From Atkinsonella hypoxylon (Eukaryota > Ascomycota > Sordariomycetes > Hypocreales > Clavicipitaceae), in NCBI GenBank assembly GCA_000729835.1, contig JFHB01000032.1, positions 170,859 through 234,858 of the forward strand: 64,000 nt of DNA, written 5' to 3'. Position numbers and translations under genes: made by a program. The notes beneath the pieces were generated by a model, which did not search any database, had not been told where the DNA came from, and saw only the letters and a program-made list of their open reading frames with translations. Position 1 is the first letter of the stretch, and every line of letters starts with the position of its first letter. Of the stretch, positions 11,057 to 22,283 are shown one piece after another.

Positions 11057-14000
11057 TCACGCCCTTCCCTTCCCTTTCCCAACAACTTCCGTCTCCAATG
11101 GTGGAAAGTCATCCTGCAGCACCCCAAGTTCCACGCGCGAGCGGGGGATCACGCCGTCTTGTTCCTGTATGCTTAGGCTCAGAGCGAGGGCAAAGTCCTC
11201 GTCCTCTATCGGTGTAGGACGGTTCTTAGAACCACCATCGCCGCTTGGCACAACGGGCGTGAGGTGTGTCGAAGGAGGCGAGCTGGACGACGAGCCTGAC
11301 GTCTTGGCCCTCTTGCTTTTCGTCTTGATCTTGACGGAGAACTGGAAGTCGCCAGAGCTAGTTCCACGAGGTGACTGTCCCATGTCATTAACGCCCTCGA
11401 GCAAGGACAAACAAATGGCTTGCTGGACTTGCCGCTCGAATTCGCTGTCTTCATCATTGTCCATAGCGGATGCATTTCCGGTCGGCTGGATTCGGGGCCG
11501 TGGACTCATGTCCGTGACACTGGGTTCGGGTGTGATAGTGTCAACAGTGGTAGACTCGCTGAATGATGATGCGGTATCCAAATTAGCGTCAGCAGCAGAG
11601 TCACTTGCACGCCGCTGCTCGTCTTCAAGGTAGGCCTCCTCGGATACCATTTGAGCGTATCGTAAAGCCTCTTCCTCGGTCAGGTCACCCAAAGTACCCA
11701 CGCCAAATCTCTTGCGTAGGTAAGCCTGTTCCCTTGCGCGAGCCTCGTTCTCTCGGCGAAGTTCAGCTTCCTCTGCGGCAATATAACCAGAAACTGTCCC
11801 CCCCAATCGCCGACTGGCCATGCGTCCATGCACGTCTGAGTGACGTGTACGCCGTTTCCTGCCGGTCGGATGGCCCACTGAGCTGTAGGTCCAATAACGG
11901 AGGAATGCACCAAAGGATAAAACACCGCGCAAGATTGTCGAATCCGGGTCAAGGAAAATGGCTCCCACCGCCGCGTAATTGCCGTCACGAAGAGTTGGAT
12001 TCATGGCCATCATGTGATGAGGAACTCTACCATTCGAGCGGGCGTTGAGCGTTCGAATAGGCTCCAGAGTAGAAGCCAACGGATCCCAGGCCTGCACTAG
12101 GCCATCGCTGCCTCCATGCACCAAGTACAACGCAGTTGCAGCGAGACAGGAGATCTCTGGGGAATCGGTATATAGGACACGGATGGGTGGCGCAGATTCT
12201 TGCCTGGGTTGATCACGACCGTTCCATATGATAACGGCGCCAGTATTGGTCCCGACTGCAAAAAATCGAGCTCGACGACCAGGGATTTCAACAGCTACTG
12301 TGTCAGGTTTGCCTCTAGATGGAGTCGACGGCGCCGTTGACGCTGCTGTCGTCGGGCCTTGAGCAGCATCGTTTGCAGTATGCAGCGGATCTTCTCTCAA
12401 AGTCAAAAGTGAAGGGGATGAACAATCCAAGCAACTCGCCGTGATCTGCGCTGCCGACTGAGCGCCCTTCAGCTCAAATACTACACCATGCCAATCATGC
12501 GGACTTGATGTGCTTGGGGTTGCTCCCCACGGAATCGTCGAGGGCGGCGTAGGAGGTGGACACGGGAATTGTGGCTGGGGTGTGCCACAGGCCAGATCCA
12601 CGAACACACTCGCCGGTCCAAACAATGACGAGTGTGGTTTCGCAATTGTGGTTGCAGCAGGGGCAGTTGTCTGCAAGGACTGACAAGGCTCGGTTTTCTG
12701 CTGCTGTTGGAGGGATGTGGCCGGTAAACGCGAATAACGTTGAATGCGAGCAGGCATACCGCCACTGAGTCCACAATCAATAATGAATATACTCTCTCCA
12801 GCACCGTGGCAGTCGTCAGCAGCAAAGTCAACCTCAATTCTCCGCCGCATATCCCAGCCCTCGCACACCTTGCGGAAGTGAGATGGCTTGTAAAGGAGGA
12901 ACTTCTCAATCTCGCGCGCTTCAGAGACGAGTTGATCCTTGCTCAGTTTCATGTCGTTTGATGGTGATCGTGGCGTGTAGGCTCCACGTACCACATTCTT
13001 GTCCAATTCATCCGGACGGGCAGCGCGTCTTGTAGGCTCAACAAGATGCCAGTAGGCCGTTCTGCCGGCGAGCCAGGCATGCCTGATAGTATCCTCGCCA
13101 TTGCTCCGGTTCAGTGATGTGACAGGTGTCTCTGTCAAATAGTAAGCCTCCCCCAGCGCGTTCAGGGCCACAGCCCACACCCTGGAGGACTTTTTCTTAA
13201 TGCTGTAGCTGTCGTCCACCTTGAGTGAGATAATGGGGACTCCAGGGCTGACAACCCAGCGAGCGGTCATGTCGCCATTGCCAAATTTTGACCCATGAGA
13301 TTCCCAGCCGAGCGCATATGCCGTGATCACGCCTAGGGCGGAACCAGTGAGGATACCGCACATACCCTGCGTACTGGCCGGTACAGCAGGTGATTTCGCA
13401 ATCCATACGCTGCAGATGCAGTCCGACATTTCGGGGATTTTAGGTACGTCGGGATATGTGTCGACGACTCCTGTGTCACCACCTAGATATTTTCCAATAG
13501 CCTCGTTGATGGCTCGAAAGTGGGCACGCCCACCAGGAAAACCTTCACCAGCGACGATACCGTAAGGCTGGCTCACATCCATGACATTGGGAATTGCAAC
13601 TGGGCCATCACCAAGTCCATGAGGCACTAGGTTAGGTGCAACCTCTTCCAACAGCGCGGAAGAGAAAGGATCTTCAAGTCCCCATTTCTCAATCTTGCCG
13701 GTAGTAGGGTCGCTCATGGTCGCTACACCTAGATCGCCAGCACCTTGGATGGCTCGCGCAGGCTTCTTACCATGAGCGAATACCGCGTGAATATTGGTAA
13801 CGAGCCAAGGCAACTTTGAATTGTATGTCAAAACGGCGCTCCTTCGTTTCGCAGATTTGCTAGTCCCTCCAGCTGATCCGATGCCCCCGGAGCTGGTCCC
13901 CGGCTTGCCCCGGACCAGGCTGCGCATTAGACGCGTTCTGAAGAGATACTCGCTTCGCCATGTGGCCAGCAGTGTTAGCCGACTGAAGTACCGAACGTCG

Positions 14001-14713
14001 GATCGCACCAGGTCCGAATCCGTCCCTGGCCAAAGATCAACACTGTTCTTGGCGCTCTTGGGATGTAGACAGGTGTGACCGGGAAAGTATCGCATGAAAG
14101 CCATGCGCCATGCGTGCGGTGTCGTAACCAACGCGTAAAAGCGCTTCGAGACTAGAGCAACAGCAGCATGAGAATCCGGGTGAAGGTGGGACAGGATATG
14201 AGTGAGGATCTCTACAGGTTTATACGTCAGAATAGCGCCATTCTACGCTAAGGCATTCGCGAATACAAAAGGGAATGCAGGAAGCGGAAAGGTGCATAGC
14301 TTACCATTCGGAAGATTGGCGAGCTGTGTCCTGTTCATTGCGCTACTGCGTCGAACCACTTTGAACCCAAGAGCTTGTCTGGGAGTAGGCGGTGTCAAAG
14401 CATTCTCGTAATCAGAAACTCTTTGACCAGCAGCTTGCAAACGGTTTGAGGCATTGGCATTCCTGCCAAGTCTCATTCCGCGTAATTTGTCGTCGAGTTG
14501 ATTGGCATTGAGAGTATCAACGGAGTCAGGCCGTTGGTCAGAGACAGAGCGGGGCGAGGCACTACGAGAGGCACTGCTGGAGCCTGCAGGACGATCCTGG
14601 TTGATGCCGCAGAGGTTATGATGACGAAAGCCATGTTGAGTGGTGAAAGAGGATGCTGATGGGATGTTGTCGTGATGAACTCGTTCTGAAGACTCGGAGG
14701 GCTCTTGTTGCAT
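11057..14713 (-). CDS. F-box / WD-repeat / UIM protein, Ufo1-like SCF substrate adaptor
   Basis: Exons (descending) are 14713-14305 and 14211-11057, giving 1187 aa. Splicing out 14304-14212 creates an uninterrupted F-box (residues about 132-178) beginning LPNEILTHILSHLHPDSHA, the Skp1-binding element of SCF ubiquitin ligases. The middle has degenerate WD-type blades (FFAVGTNTGAVIIWNG; LVHGGSDGLVQAWDPL). Two ubiquitin-interacting motifs follow near the C-terminus (about 1060: ERQVQQAICLSLLEG; about 1140: EDEDFALALSLSIQEQ). F-box plus beta-propeller plus C-terminal UIMs is the order of yeast Ufo1, which delivers Ho endonuclease for degradation. Orthology is inference, and this protein is much longer. 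The start is uncertain: an upstream exon 15051-15009 with a perfect GTAAGT donor, joined to 14817, is in phase and would give 1236 aa. Confidence 0.8.
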
Positions 14714-15688
14714 AGAGCTAAACTCGGAGGTAGATTGGTTAGAAGGACTCGACCGTGCACGAGGGTCTTGCACAGTCCGGATATTGGAACTAGAGCGTTT
14801 AGGGCGGTGAACTGTCTCTTTATGAAGACAGATGAGGAAGGAAAAATGGCCGAGTTCGTGCGCCAGTAAAAAGGGTCGCGGTGGTGATGGATTAGTTGAA
14901 GAGACTGGTGGTGAAGTTTTCCCTGAGGTTAACGACGCGACTGCACCTCGAGTGCGTGTACCGAAGGAAATAAGCTCATTTGTCCAGGTCCTAGACTCCA
15001 CTACTTACCTGGCCACTGGTTGGCTGATATCTCCGCTACAAATAAAAACATCCTACCCTAGGCATAATCTGGTTTAGGTTTTGTGACACCCAACTACGAC
15101 ATCTGAAGCACGAAATCTCCAGCAAATGCCGCTTGTATTATGATGTATTCCTTATATTTCACCACTTGCTAATACAGAATTCTCTTATCTCCCGCATCCT
15201 GCGATACTTTCATAACTCCCAGACAAACCCTGGTCGACTACTATCAACGACATAAGTCAACATTGAGGACGGAGACAGGTCGCACAACGACTCCGACTAC
15301 GAAGGGGAGAAATATTGCTAGATCTCCTCGCTTTAAATAGTACATCAGTGTGGCATTTCAGCATATAGTTCAGATGCGAAGTCCCTAGAAGTTCCGGTCA
15401 TCACAGCATCGCAAACATAACCCCATGCAAACCAACGTCACAATCAACCTCGCCAGATGGTGAGAGAAGATAGTAACTGTCACATACAAGCCTATGCCCC
15501 TACAAGATGCCTAGCTGGTAAGGCATCAAATGTAGGAAATACGGACAATAAAGCAGTCACAGCCCTGTTCTGGATCTCTCTCTCCCTCTTTATTAAGCGA
15601 GCAAGAATGAGCGTGGAGGCAGTTTAATACTGCAAAATGTCTGGGATCGAGGTGTCGCGAATAATACTAGGAATCACTAACCGCTGTA
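14714..15688. other. Upstream region of the F-box gene
   Basis: This should contain the 5' UTR and promoter of the minus-strand F-box gene. It may include an additional first exon (15051-15009, donor GTAAGT at 15008-15003). From 15100 to 15688 no gene is visible. Confidence 0.5.
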
Positions 15689-16384
15689 TTATATCTCTGG
15701 CAGCACGTGGTGCGGCTTCCGAGAAGAAGCGGGAGCGTTCACCGCAACAAAAGCATGCGTCTTGATCCCAGCACGAGGCAAAATATCGTCGCGGTTCGCA
15801 AAAGCAAGGTGAGCACGTCGTGGCGTCTCAAAGTTGCGTAGCCAAGCGCCAAACGTTGAGTAAACAGCAATGCTTTCGCTAGGACTATTGGCTACAGTGG
15901 CGTTGCTATTCTGGAATCGAACTGCTGCCACTGATACTAGCGAATTCCCAATATGCCGCGAGCTGTAGTCAGGCCAAGCTCCATGCAACACGGGTCTTGT
16001 AGAAGGGAGTGCTTCGCGCTCTGATACGCCACTCATCAGCGCGCTAGGCATCATGAGGTCTCTGCTTGAAATCAGAGGCATGGAGGCGCCAAATTAAGCC
16101 GACTGGCTTAAATCAAACGATTTGGTTGGATCACGATTCCCACTCGATAGGAGAGCCGTCATCTCGACCTGTTGACTTTTGAGCCTACAGAACAACCGGA
16201 CAGCAGCATAACTACACGAATATTTCTCTCCGCTCCCTGCATGATATAGTAAGAAATTCGTCCCCACGAGGATCTCAGACTCGATAAGTCTGCTGTTGGA
16301 CTCGAAGCTATAAGCTTGGATACTTTTACATGTCTCGACAAATGGCTGCTGTGCTGCAGAATCCGAGATTTTACTGAGATCCAT
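15689..16384 (-). pseudogene. Unrecognised ORF pair in one frame separated by a single stop
   Basis: Two ATG-initiated ORFs lie in the same reading frame: 16384-16094 (96 codons) and 16081-15689 (130 codons). They are separated only by one TAA and four sense codons. Reading through would give about 230 residues. I recognise no domain, and hydrophobicity is unremarkable. Possible explanations are a gene broken by one nonsense change, a short intron spanning the TAA (GT and AG dinucleotides exist nearby but none is clearly good), or chance. No neighbour suggests a role. I treat it as doubtful. Confidence 0.25.
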
Positions 16385-19143
16385 CCTTGACTAGCCGAAG
16401 CTACCTACCTCAAGTCTAAGATATTCCTTTTCTGTGATATCACTGCGTTATTGAGGTTATATCTATACCATCAAAAGCGTAGGCGAGATCAGCAGCAGAG
16501 GTCCAGGACTCACATGCACGGCAGGGGCCCTAGTCAAAATACTCCATGCTATTGCTCAGGATACGGCGATGGTGTGCTACGTCATAAGTGCAGTATGTAT
16601 TTATTAATGCTGGAAGCCGCCCAACACTCTTCCGTGCAAGCGCCACCACAACCATGGGCACCCTGCATCACCAGCATCTAGGGGCTTATGCATCATAACA
16701 ATAAGAGCCATATTGTCTGAGACCGGGGCCGCCGTTCGAGCTAAAACAAGGTGCAAGCGTCACGTCAGCGTCGACTAGAACGATGCGGGGAGGGTGGAAG
16801 ATAGCCAAGTTCGCAACCTGGCATTTCGTACCGAAATCACGTCCGGAGGAGGATGTCGAAGGGCCTGTTACTGCAAAAGTGCCGGAAAACAAAGCTTGTG
16901 CCACAAGGTAGATAGTTAAGGTCTTGTACCAGGTAAGCGGACTCAGAAGAATTCAGCCACTAGGAGCTATGCCTAAAATGGAATAGCTGTAACTGATGAT
17001 TGACTATTGACTTTACTAATACTCGGGAAGCTTGTGCGTGTGCTGCCAACAGGATGCCTGACCCAGACTGCTGGTCCCAAGTGGGGAGGAAGAACAAAAT
17101 TAACGGATCTTCCCTAGCCCCAGGTCGAAACAGCCACGAGTACGTAGGTACATCGGCTAGGGTGACTCGTCACTTCTTGGGGAATGGCATGAGTTGAGAA
17201 TCGTCCAGTACGCATGTTTATCAGATGCGAATGCACCCATGTTGCTTGAACAGCCATCAACCCCCAGCTTTGTAGTAGATATTCGCGGGTCGCAGGGTAT
17301 GATGTTGATGCTAGCACACGTTGAGTATAAAGGAGCACTTGTAGGGTCGTTGTACGGAATAATAGCCTCTTTCTCACATGTCCTTTAGCCGTACCGCACA
17401 TTGCAGGGAATGTGGAGGAGCAAAAGGAGTAGAGCGTGGCTCATTACTCCGTAAATGCCCACCACAGCCAACATAAGGGACGAAAGGAACAGCTGACCGG
17501 GATGTTCAACGGCATCAAAAAAATTAGCTCCAGATCCCGTTGTCAGTTCAATCTAGAATTTGACGTATCAGATTTCGCTTAAGGAATGGCCAGGCCCTAG
17601 TTTTTTTTTTTTGTTAACAGCCTGGTTCAATACCCCCGTACTCCGTACGTCGGCCACAATTGGACCAGTGTGCGGCGTGTGGTGAGCCAGGTATTCATTC
17701 CAATGCTCCGGATAATAATGGAATGGCAGATCCTTCCTCTTCGTGCTCTTCCAGCGTGTCGGGTCCCGCTGGTGAGTTGTCGAAGCAAAGTAAAGTCTAT
17801 TGTGGAGCCAGGAATGCCGTGGAAGCATGCCGTGGAAGCATGCCGTGGTGCCGTTCGCACAAGATCGACCGCGGCGTGCTTTGTGCTGACGGAGGTTCAG
17901 CTGGCCTGTGTCATCCGCAATTCGTTCTGATCTGGTACTTATTTTTGGTTAGTTGATTCCAATATTGCTTCCGAACTGGGGCCTTTTTCTGGGGAGGAGG
18001 TTTTACTCGGGATGGCGCAGTCCAAGGTCGCGAAATGAATGGCATATCCCGTGCACCGTGGTGCAAAGCGAACGGGACAATTCGATCTCGGGAGATGCAG
18101 GGCCCGGGGACAAGGCCGGTCAGCAGATAGGGCGGCACCAGATTATCATGGGTATCTGGAGTGTTCGTGACGATGTCGTGTACGGCATCCTCTAGAAACA
18201 CCGTGATAGAACAAGATAGTGCACTGTGGGGTGAGCTGTGTGAGAAGCAAGGCAACACGAGTAGTTATGCAGGCAGCACCAGACAGCAGCATTGGACTTG
18301 GGTTGCTCCTGCCGAGAGAAAAATGCACTCACGTAATAATCCGTCCGCCGTACTGTAAATAATGACTCGGTGCACATTGACAAGTTATTATTAGTCTCTA
18401 GTCTCGGAAGGTCAGAAAACATGTCAGAAGGTCGCCAACTTTGATTATGCCATCTCTGACCTCGTGAATGAATCGCTTCGCTCTAATTCCCGTTGCTACC
18501 GGTGGCGCTGGCTGACCTCACAGCAAAACGGAATTGCAGATTTGGGTATTCCGGCTGATGTGCACTCGAGATTAGCTCCGGCTAGTGCACGGGGCACCAC
18601 AACACGACCCGCCCACTTTATTCAGCTTCTTTGTTTGTTTGTCTGTTTGTCTGTTTGTCTTTGTCTTGGGGACATTCCGTTACAACGTGTCGAAGTGCCT
18701 TAAGCTGACTATCTGTATGTCTGCCTACCAGCCAGCGCGGTAAGGCTTGTATCTTGTATATGTATATGTATATTGTATCTAAGTACCTAAGTGAGAAAGT
18801 GAGTGAGCCACTCCGCCAGCCTGCCACCAGTCTGATGCCGACGAAGGACCTGCCCCAAAGTCGAAAGTTGGAGCCTGATTTCTCTCCCGCTTGGAACCAC
18901 TTGGTCCTTATCCCTTGTTTCTTATCGATAGTTCTGAGGCCTTGATTCGATCGTCCATCCACCCCAGGGACGGAACATGCCTGCCCGTTTCCTTGCAGGG
19001 CAGGTAATGCAGGATAGCGGGTTGCAACTGCAATAGTCATTGGCACCAGACTGTCGGTTGCCCATCTCTGCCCGTAATGAATGATGCATCGAAGGGGTGG
19101 GGTGTGGCCTGATAGACCCAGTCGAATCTCCTATCTACTCCGT

Positions 19144-19159
19144 ACATATGTACATATGT
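19144..19159. repeat. 16-bp perfect palindrome, copy 1
   Basis: ACATATGTACATATGT equals its own reverse complement. An identical copy lies at 19717-19732. Confidence 0.85.
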
Positions 19160-19716
19160 ACAAACCCTTAGGTACCTTCCAGAGGTCTAACCCGAGCCCT
19201 GAAGACAGTGGCCCACTTGCCATCGAGTGTATGACGGTTCGTAATCCTTGTGTAGAGTTCTGTTCAATATGTCTGTAGCCTTATAAGCTGTCACCAGGAA
19301 CCGGGTTAGCACGCGATGGTACCTTGGTAGCCCCTCTTAAGGTACCTGGTAGGCATGTTCATATACGGGGTGGAGAAGAAGACGACAAAAACGCGATCCC
19401 AGGATCTCGGATCCAAGCCATGGACAGACGGACACGTACCCATGCGCTCTTAGTCGTCCGGCCGGTGCTGCTATTCGCTGCTAAGGAACCATTGACCGAC
19501 ATACAGAGGAAGCCGGTCAGCGAGCTGGGTCGCCAGGATCCATTAAATGGAGCAAGTAGCCCCGGTCCCCCTCCCCTCCCCCCCACATCGGCAATCTCTG
19601 CAGCGCCTCCTCCGTACATTTAGGTAGGAGGTACCTAAGGTAAGCATGTATTCCGTGCGTACATTAGGTAGGTATGTATATGCAGACTTTCACCGCATAA
19701 TTACCAGGTGAGCCAT

Positions 19717-19732
19717 ACATATGTACATATGT
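19717..19732. repeat. 16-bp perfect palindrome, copy 2
   Basis: This is identical to 19144-19159, 573 bp away, about 180 bp before a 24-base A tract. Confidence 0.85.
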
Positions 19733-19898
19733 TCTCCATTCATGCTGCCACTATACTCATGCATGTCCACTTCCTTGTCCCGCAGTTCGTTCCGTTCTTC
19801 CTCTGTGGCTGCGTTAATAGCCATTTGCACGCCTCCGTCTCCACCATCGTCCCCTGTCATTCGAGCGATCAGATCTAGCAACTGCGAGTCGAGAAGCG

Positions 19899-19922
19899 AA
19901 AAAAAAAAAAAAAAAAAAAAAA
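19899..19922. repeat. 24-base A homopolymer
   Basis: An uninterrupted run of A lies between two short GCGAA words (GCGA before, GCGAAAGAAAG after). It could be a decayed poly(A) trace or simple sequence. No target-site duplication or retro-element body is visible. Confidence 0.7.
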
Positions 19923-20597
19923 GCGAAAGAAAGAAAAGGAGAGAAACAGGTGCTGCGGGTACGCCCACGGCCGACCAAGCTACTAGTTGCCGTCGCCTTG
20001 TTACGACGCCCCCCCACCCCCCTCCCCCCTCCCCCGTTCCGGTCTGGTGGGAATTTCTTCCAGGGTCATCGTCACTCCAGACTGCTGTATCTCTCCTCTT
20101 CCCTCCTCTCTTCTCCTCTCCTTGCCGTCGGTCCGTCTCTTCGAGCTATCTATGAAAAGGGTCTCCATCGTTCTCGTTTTTTTTAAGCAAACAATTTGAC
20201 GGATTGCTTTATCAATATTTCGCATCTCTCAGCCTCAATTCTCACGGTACGACAAATCAAACGACCAGAAGCTTTATCAACGTAGCTGCGACTTCAATTT
20301 GCCCCAGACCTACAATTTTCATTCACGTCAGCACCAACTCGTCGCAGAGGCCGCAATGTGGAAAGGTTTCTAATTGATTATCAATATAGACTTAGTCCTC
20401 TCCTATTCCGGTCCTAGTCGAAGAAGAGCGGAAAATCTATAAGAGCCTGAAACGAAGTCGGGGGCAAACTCACGCCCGCCTTAAATTGTCGTGCTTAGTG
20501 GACCGATGTTTCTCTTGGATGTAGGACGTTGTTCCAACTAGTACCTCTCCATCTGCGCGTTTCCCGGAGCCCGGTAGCCGTATGCTACTACTTGGCC

Positions 20598-21658
20598 ATG
20601 AGCCAATTGGTAGAAGGAATGGCCTCCGGTCTAGAAGACGTTGCCGAAGTGAAGGCGATTGACAAAAATATTGCAAAAGCAAAGCCAACGAATAAGTCAC
20701 ACTCAAAACGAGAAGCGGCGGCATCGAGTGCGTGCCAGCACTCACATGTGACGGATGGAGCTTGTTCAGCTGCGAACGAGGATGGGCCCCAAGCTATGTC
20801 AAGGATATCGAAAATGAAGATATTCGAGGAACGAGCGAAGAAACTGGGTGAGAAATACGGACTGGTTATCGAGGCGTCTGACTTCTTGAATATCGCGCCG
20901 AGCGAGACGGTCTACCGCGTAGACAAGCCTATCAGGATGCGAGTACGACGTGTCTGTCACAAATGCAACATGATGTTCGCAACCAAGAACGAATGCTCCA
21001 ACTGTCGGCACACGCGATGCCATAAATGCCCGCGTTACCCTTCAAAGGGGAGCGACACCGACTTCTTGGCGAATCTTCAAGGAATGGAGGCCGTGGTGAA
21101 GGCGAGCCTTGAGAATCAAACCATCTTGGCTGATTTCTTTTGGGGCGACCAACAGATCGAATTAACACGTCCCAGCAAAACCGGCGGTCAAGACCTGGTG
21201 CATCGAAAGCCTCGGCAACGGGTCAGGAGAACCTGCCATGAATGTGAGACTCTTTTTGCTCCCGGTAGCAGGAAATGCGCCTACTGTGGTCATGATCGCT
21301 GCACGGATTGCCCACGCGACCCGTAAGTCTAGGCCTGCTTTTCGTCTCACCCTTTCTCTCTGTGCTAGCCTTCCCGTATTGGAACTAACGTAGTTCGAGC
21401 AGACCCAAGAAGGATAAATATCCGTTTGGTTACCCTGGAGACGTCTTTGGTCCCGACACCAACGCTCGTTTCGAATGCCTCTCATGTGAGACTCTCTATC
21501 CTGCCGAGGCTGAAGATGGAACCTCTTGTCAGGCATGCGGCCTCGAGAAGTCAGGGGAGTCGCCACGTGCGGTTCCTCGCAAGATCCAGCCGCCGCCAGA
21601 TCCCGATGTCTTGAGCAAGTTACAAGCCACACTGGACGAGCTTATTTCTTCATCATGA
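20598..21658 (+). CDS. Conserved fungal protein with three zinc ribbons
   Basis: Exons are 20598-21322 and 21403-21658, with an 80-bp intron (GTAAGT...GCAG), giving 326 aa. I start at ATG 20598, because the frame is open upstream but has no earlier ATG. Three cysteine modules are visible. Module 1 has C120, C123, C133, C136, C141 and C144. Module 2 has C213, C216, C227, C230, C235 and C238. Module 3 has C267, C270, C284 and C287. The first two share the pattern VRR-x-CHxC...CxxC...RCxxCPR, so they look like an internal duplication. The splice join gives PRDPPKKDKYPFGYPGD. The N-terminal 90 residues are charged and disordered-looking. Zinc binding is a safe inference, but function is unknown. 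I recall similar Cys-rich proteins annotated only as hypothetical in filamentous ascomycetes. Confidence 0.75.
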
Positions 21659-22283
21659 CTCAACATTGGCCCGCCAGCCGTGCAAAAGCTGGCTCGGCGA
21701 GTCAACCGCTCATCATCTGATGCAATTCTTGTTGTTTGATGTCTCCCCCTTTCCCCCCCCCCCCCCCTCCAATCTATCGACAATGCCGCGACGACGCATA
21801 TACCTAGACTTTGCCTGAGCAAAGTTCATTCGATGAAGGCGACCCATTTTTGTTTTCTCCATTCTATTGCTTGATGCCGTGCGTATTCGACAAAGGCGCT
21901 TATTTATTTGCTTATCTACTCCATTTCTCGGGATTTTTTTTTTTTTTTGGAAAAGCAGTGTACATCAAATTTTGCGGCCATTGTTTTTAGAATATAGCTT
22001 GAAGCATCGGCGTTGCTGTTAGAAAGGGCTTGGGGAATATGGGGACTTAGTATCATGAATTTAGCTCTTGTCTTTTATTTTTATTTTTGGTGGACAAAGC
22101 ACTTTACAACAGAGCAACACTCCCTGTTCAAGATCCAGTCATGGTAAAGGAGTTTTATATACAGGTACAACAATTTCATGATATGCAGCATTTCAGTAAA
22201 CCGACTCAAACTTGCCTTATTATTGAACGTGTTTGATTATGCTGTCCAAGCGTCGCTGAGGGGCTATGAGGTGACCGCTTCCA
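21659..22283. other. Convergent 3' region
   Basis: This lies between convergent gene ends. It contains a C-rich run near 21746-21770 and a T run near 21935. No ORF of interest. Confidence 0.5.

Larger units (their letters stand above)
16385..20597. other. Gene-poor stretch (4.2 kb) with microsatellite-like DNA
   Basis: No coding region can be supported. The stretch contains TACTCCGTA copies at 17445, 17639 and 19136, and a short direct repeat around 17815-17850 (GGAAGCATGCCGT). It also has TGTT-rich DNA at 18620-18665, TAGGTACCTA-type words at 19320-19680, two 16-bp palindromes (19144, 19717), a 24-base A run (19899-19922), and C-rich/T-rich tracts at 20010-20130. The right end is probably promoter and 5' UTR of the zinc-ribbon gene. 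Confidence 0.45.
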
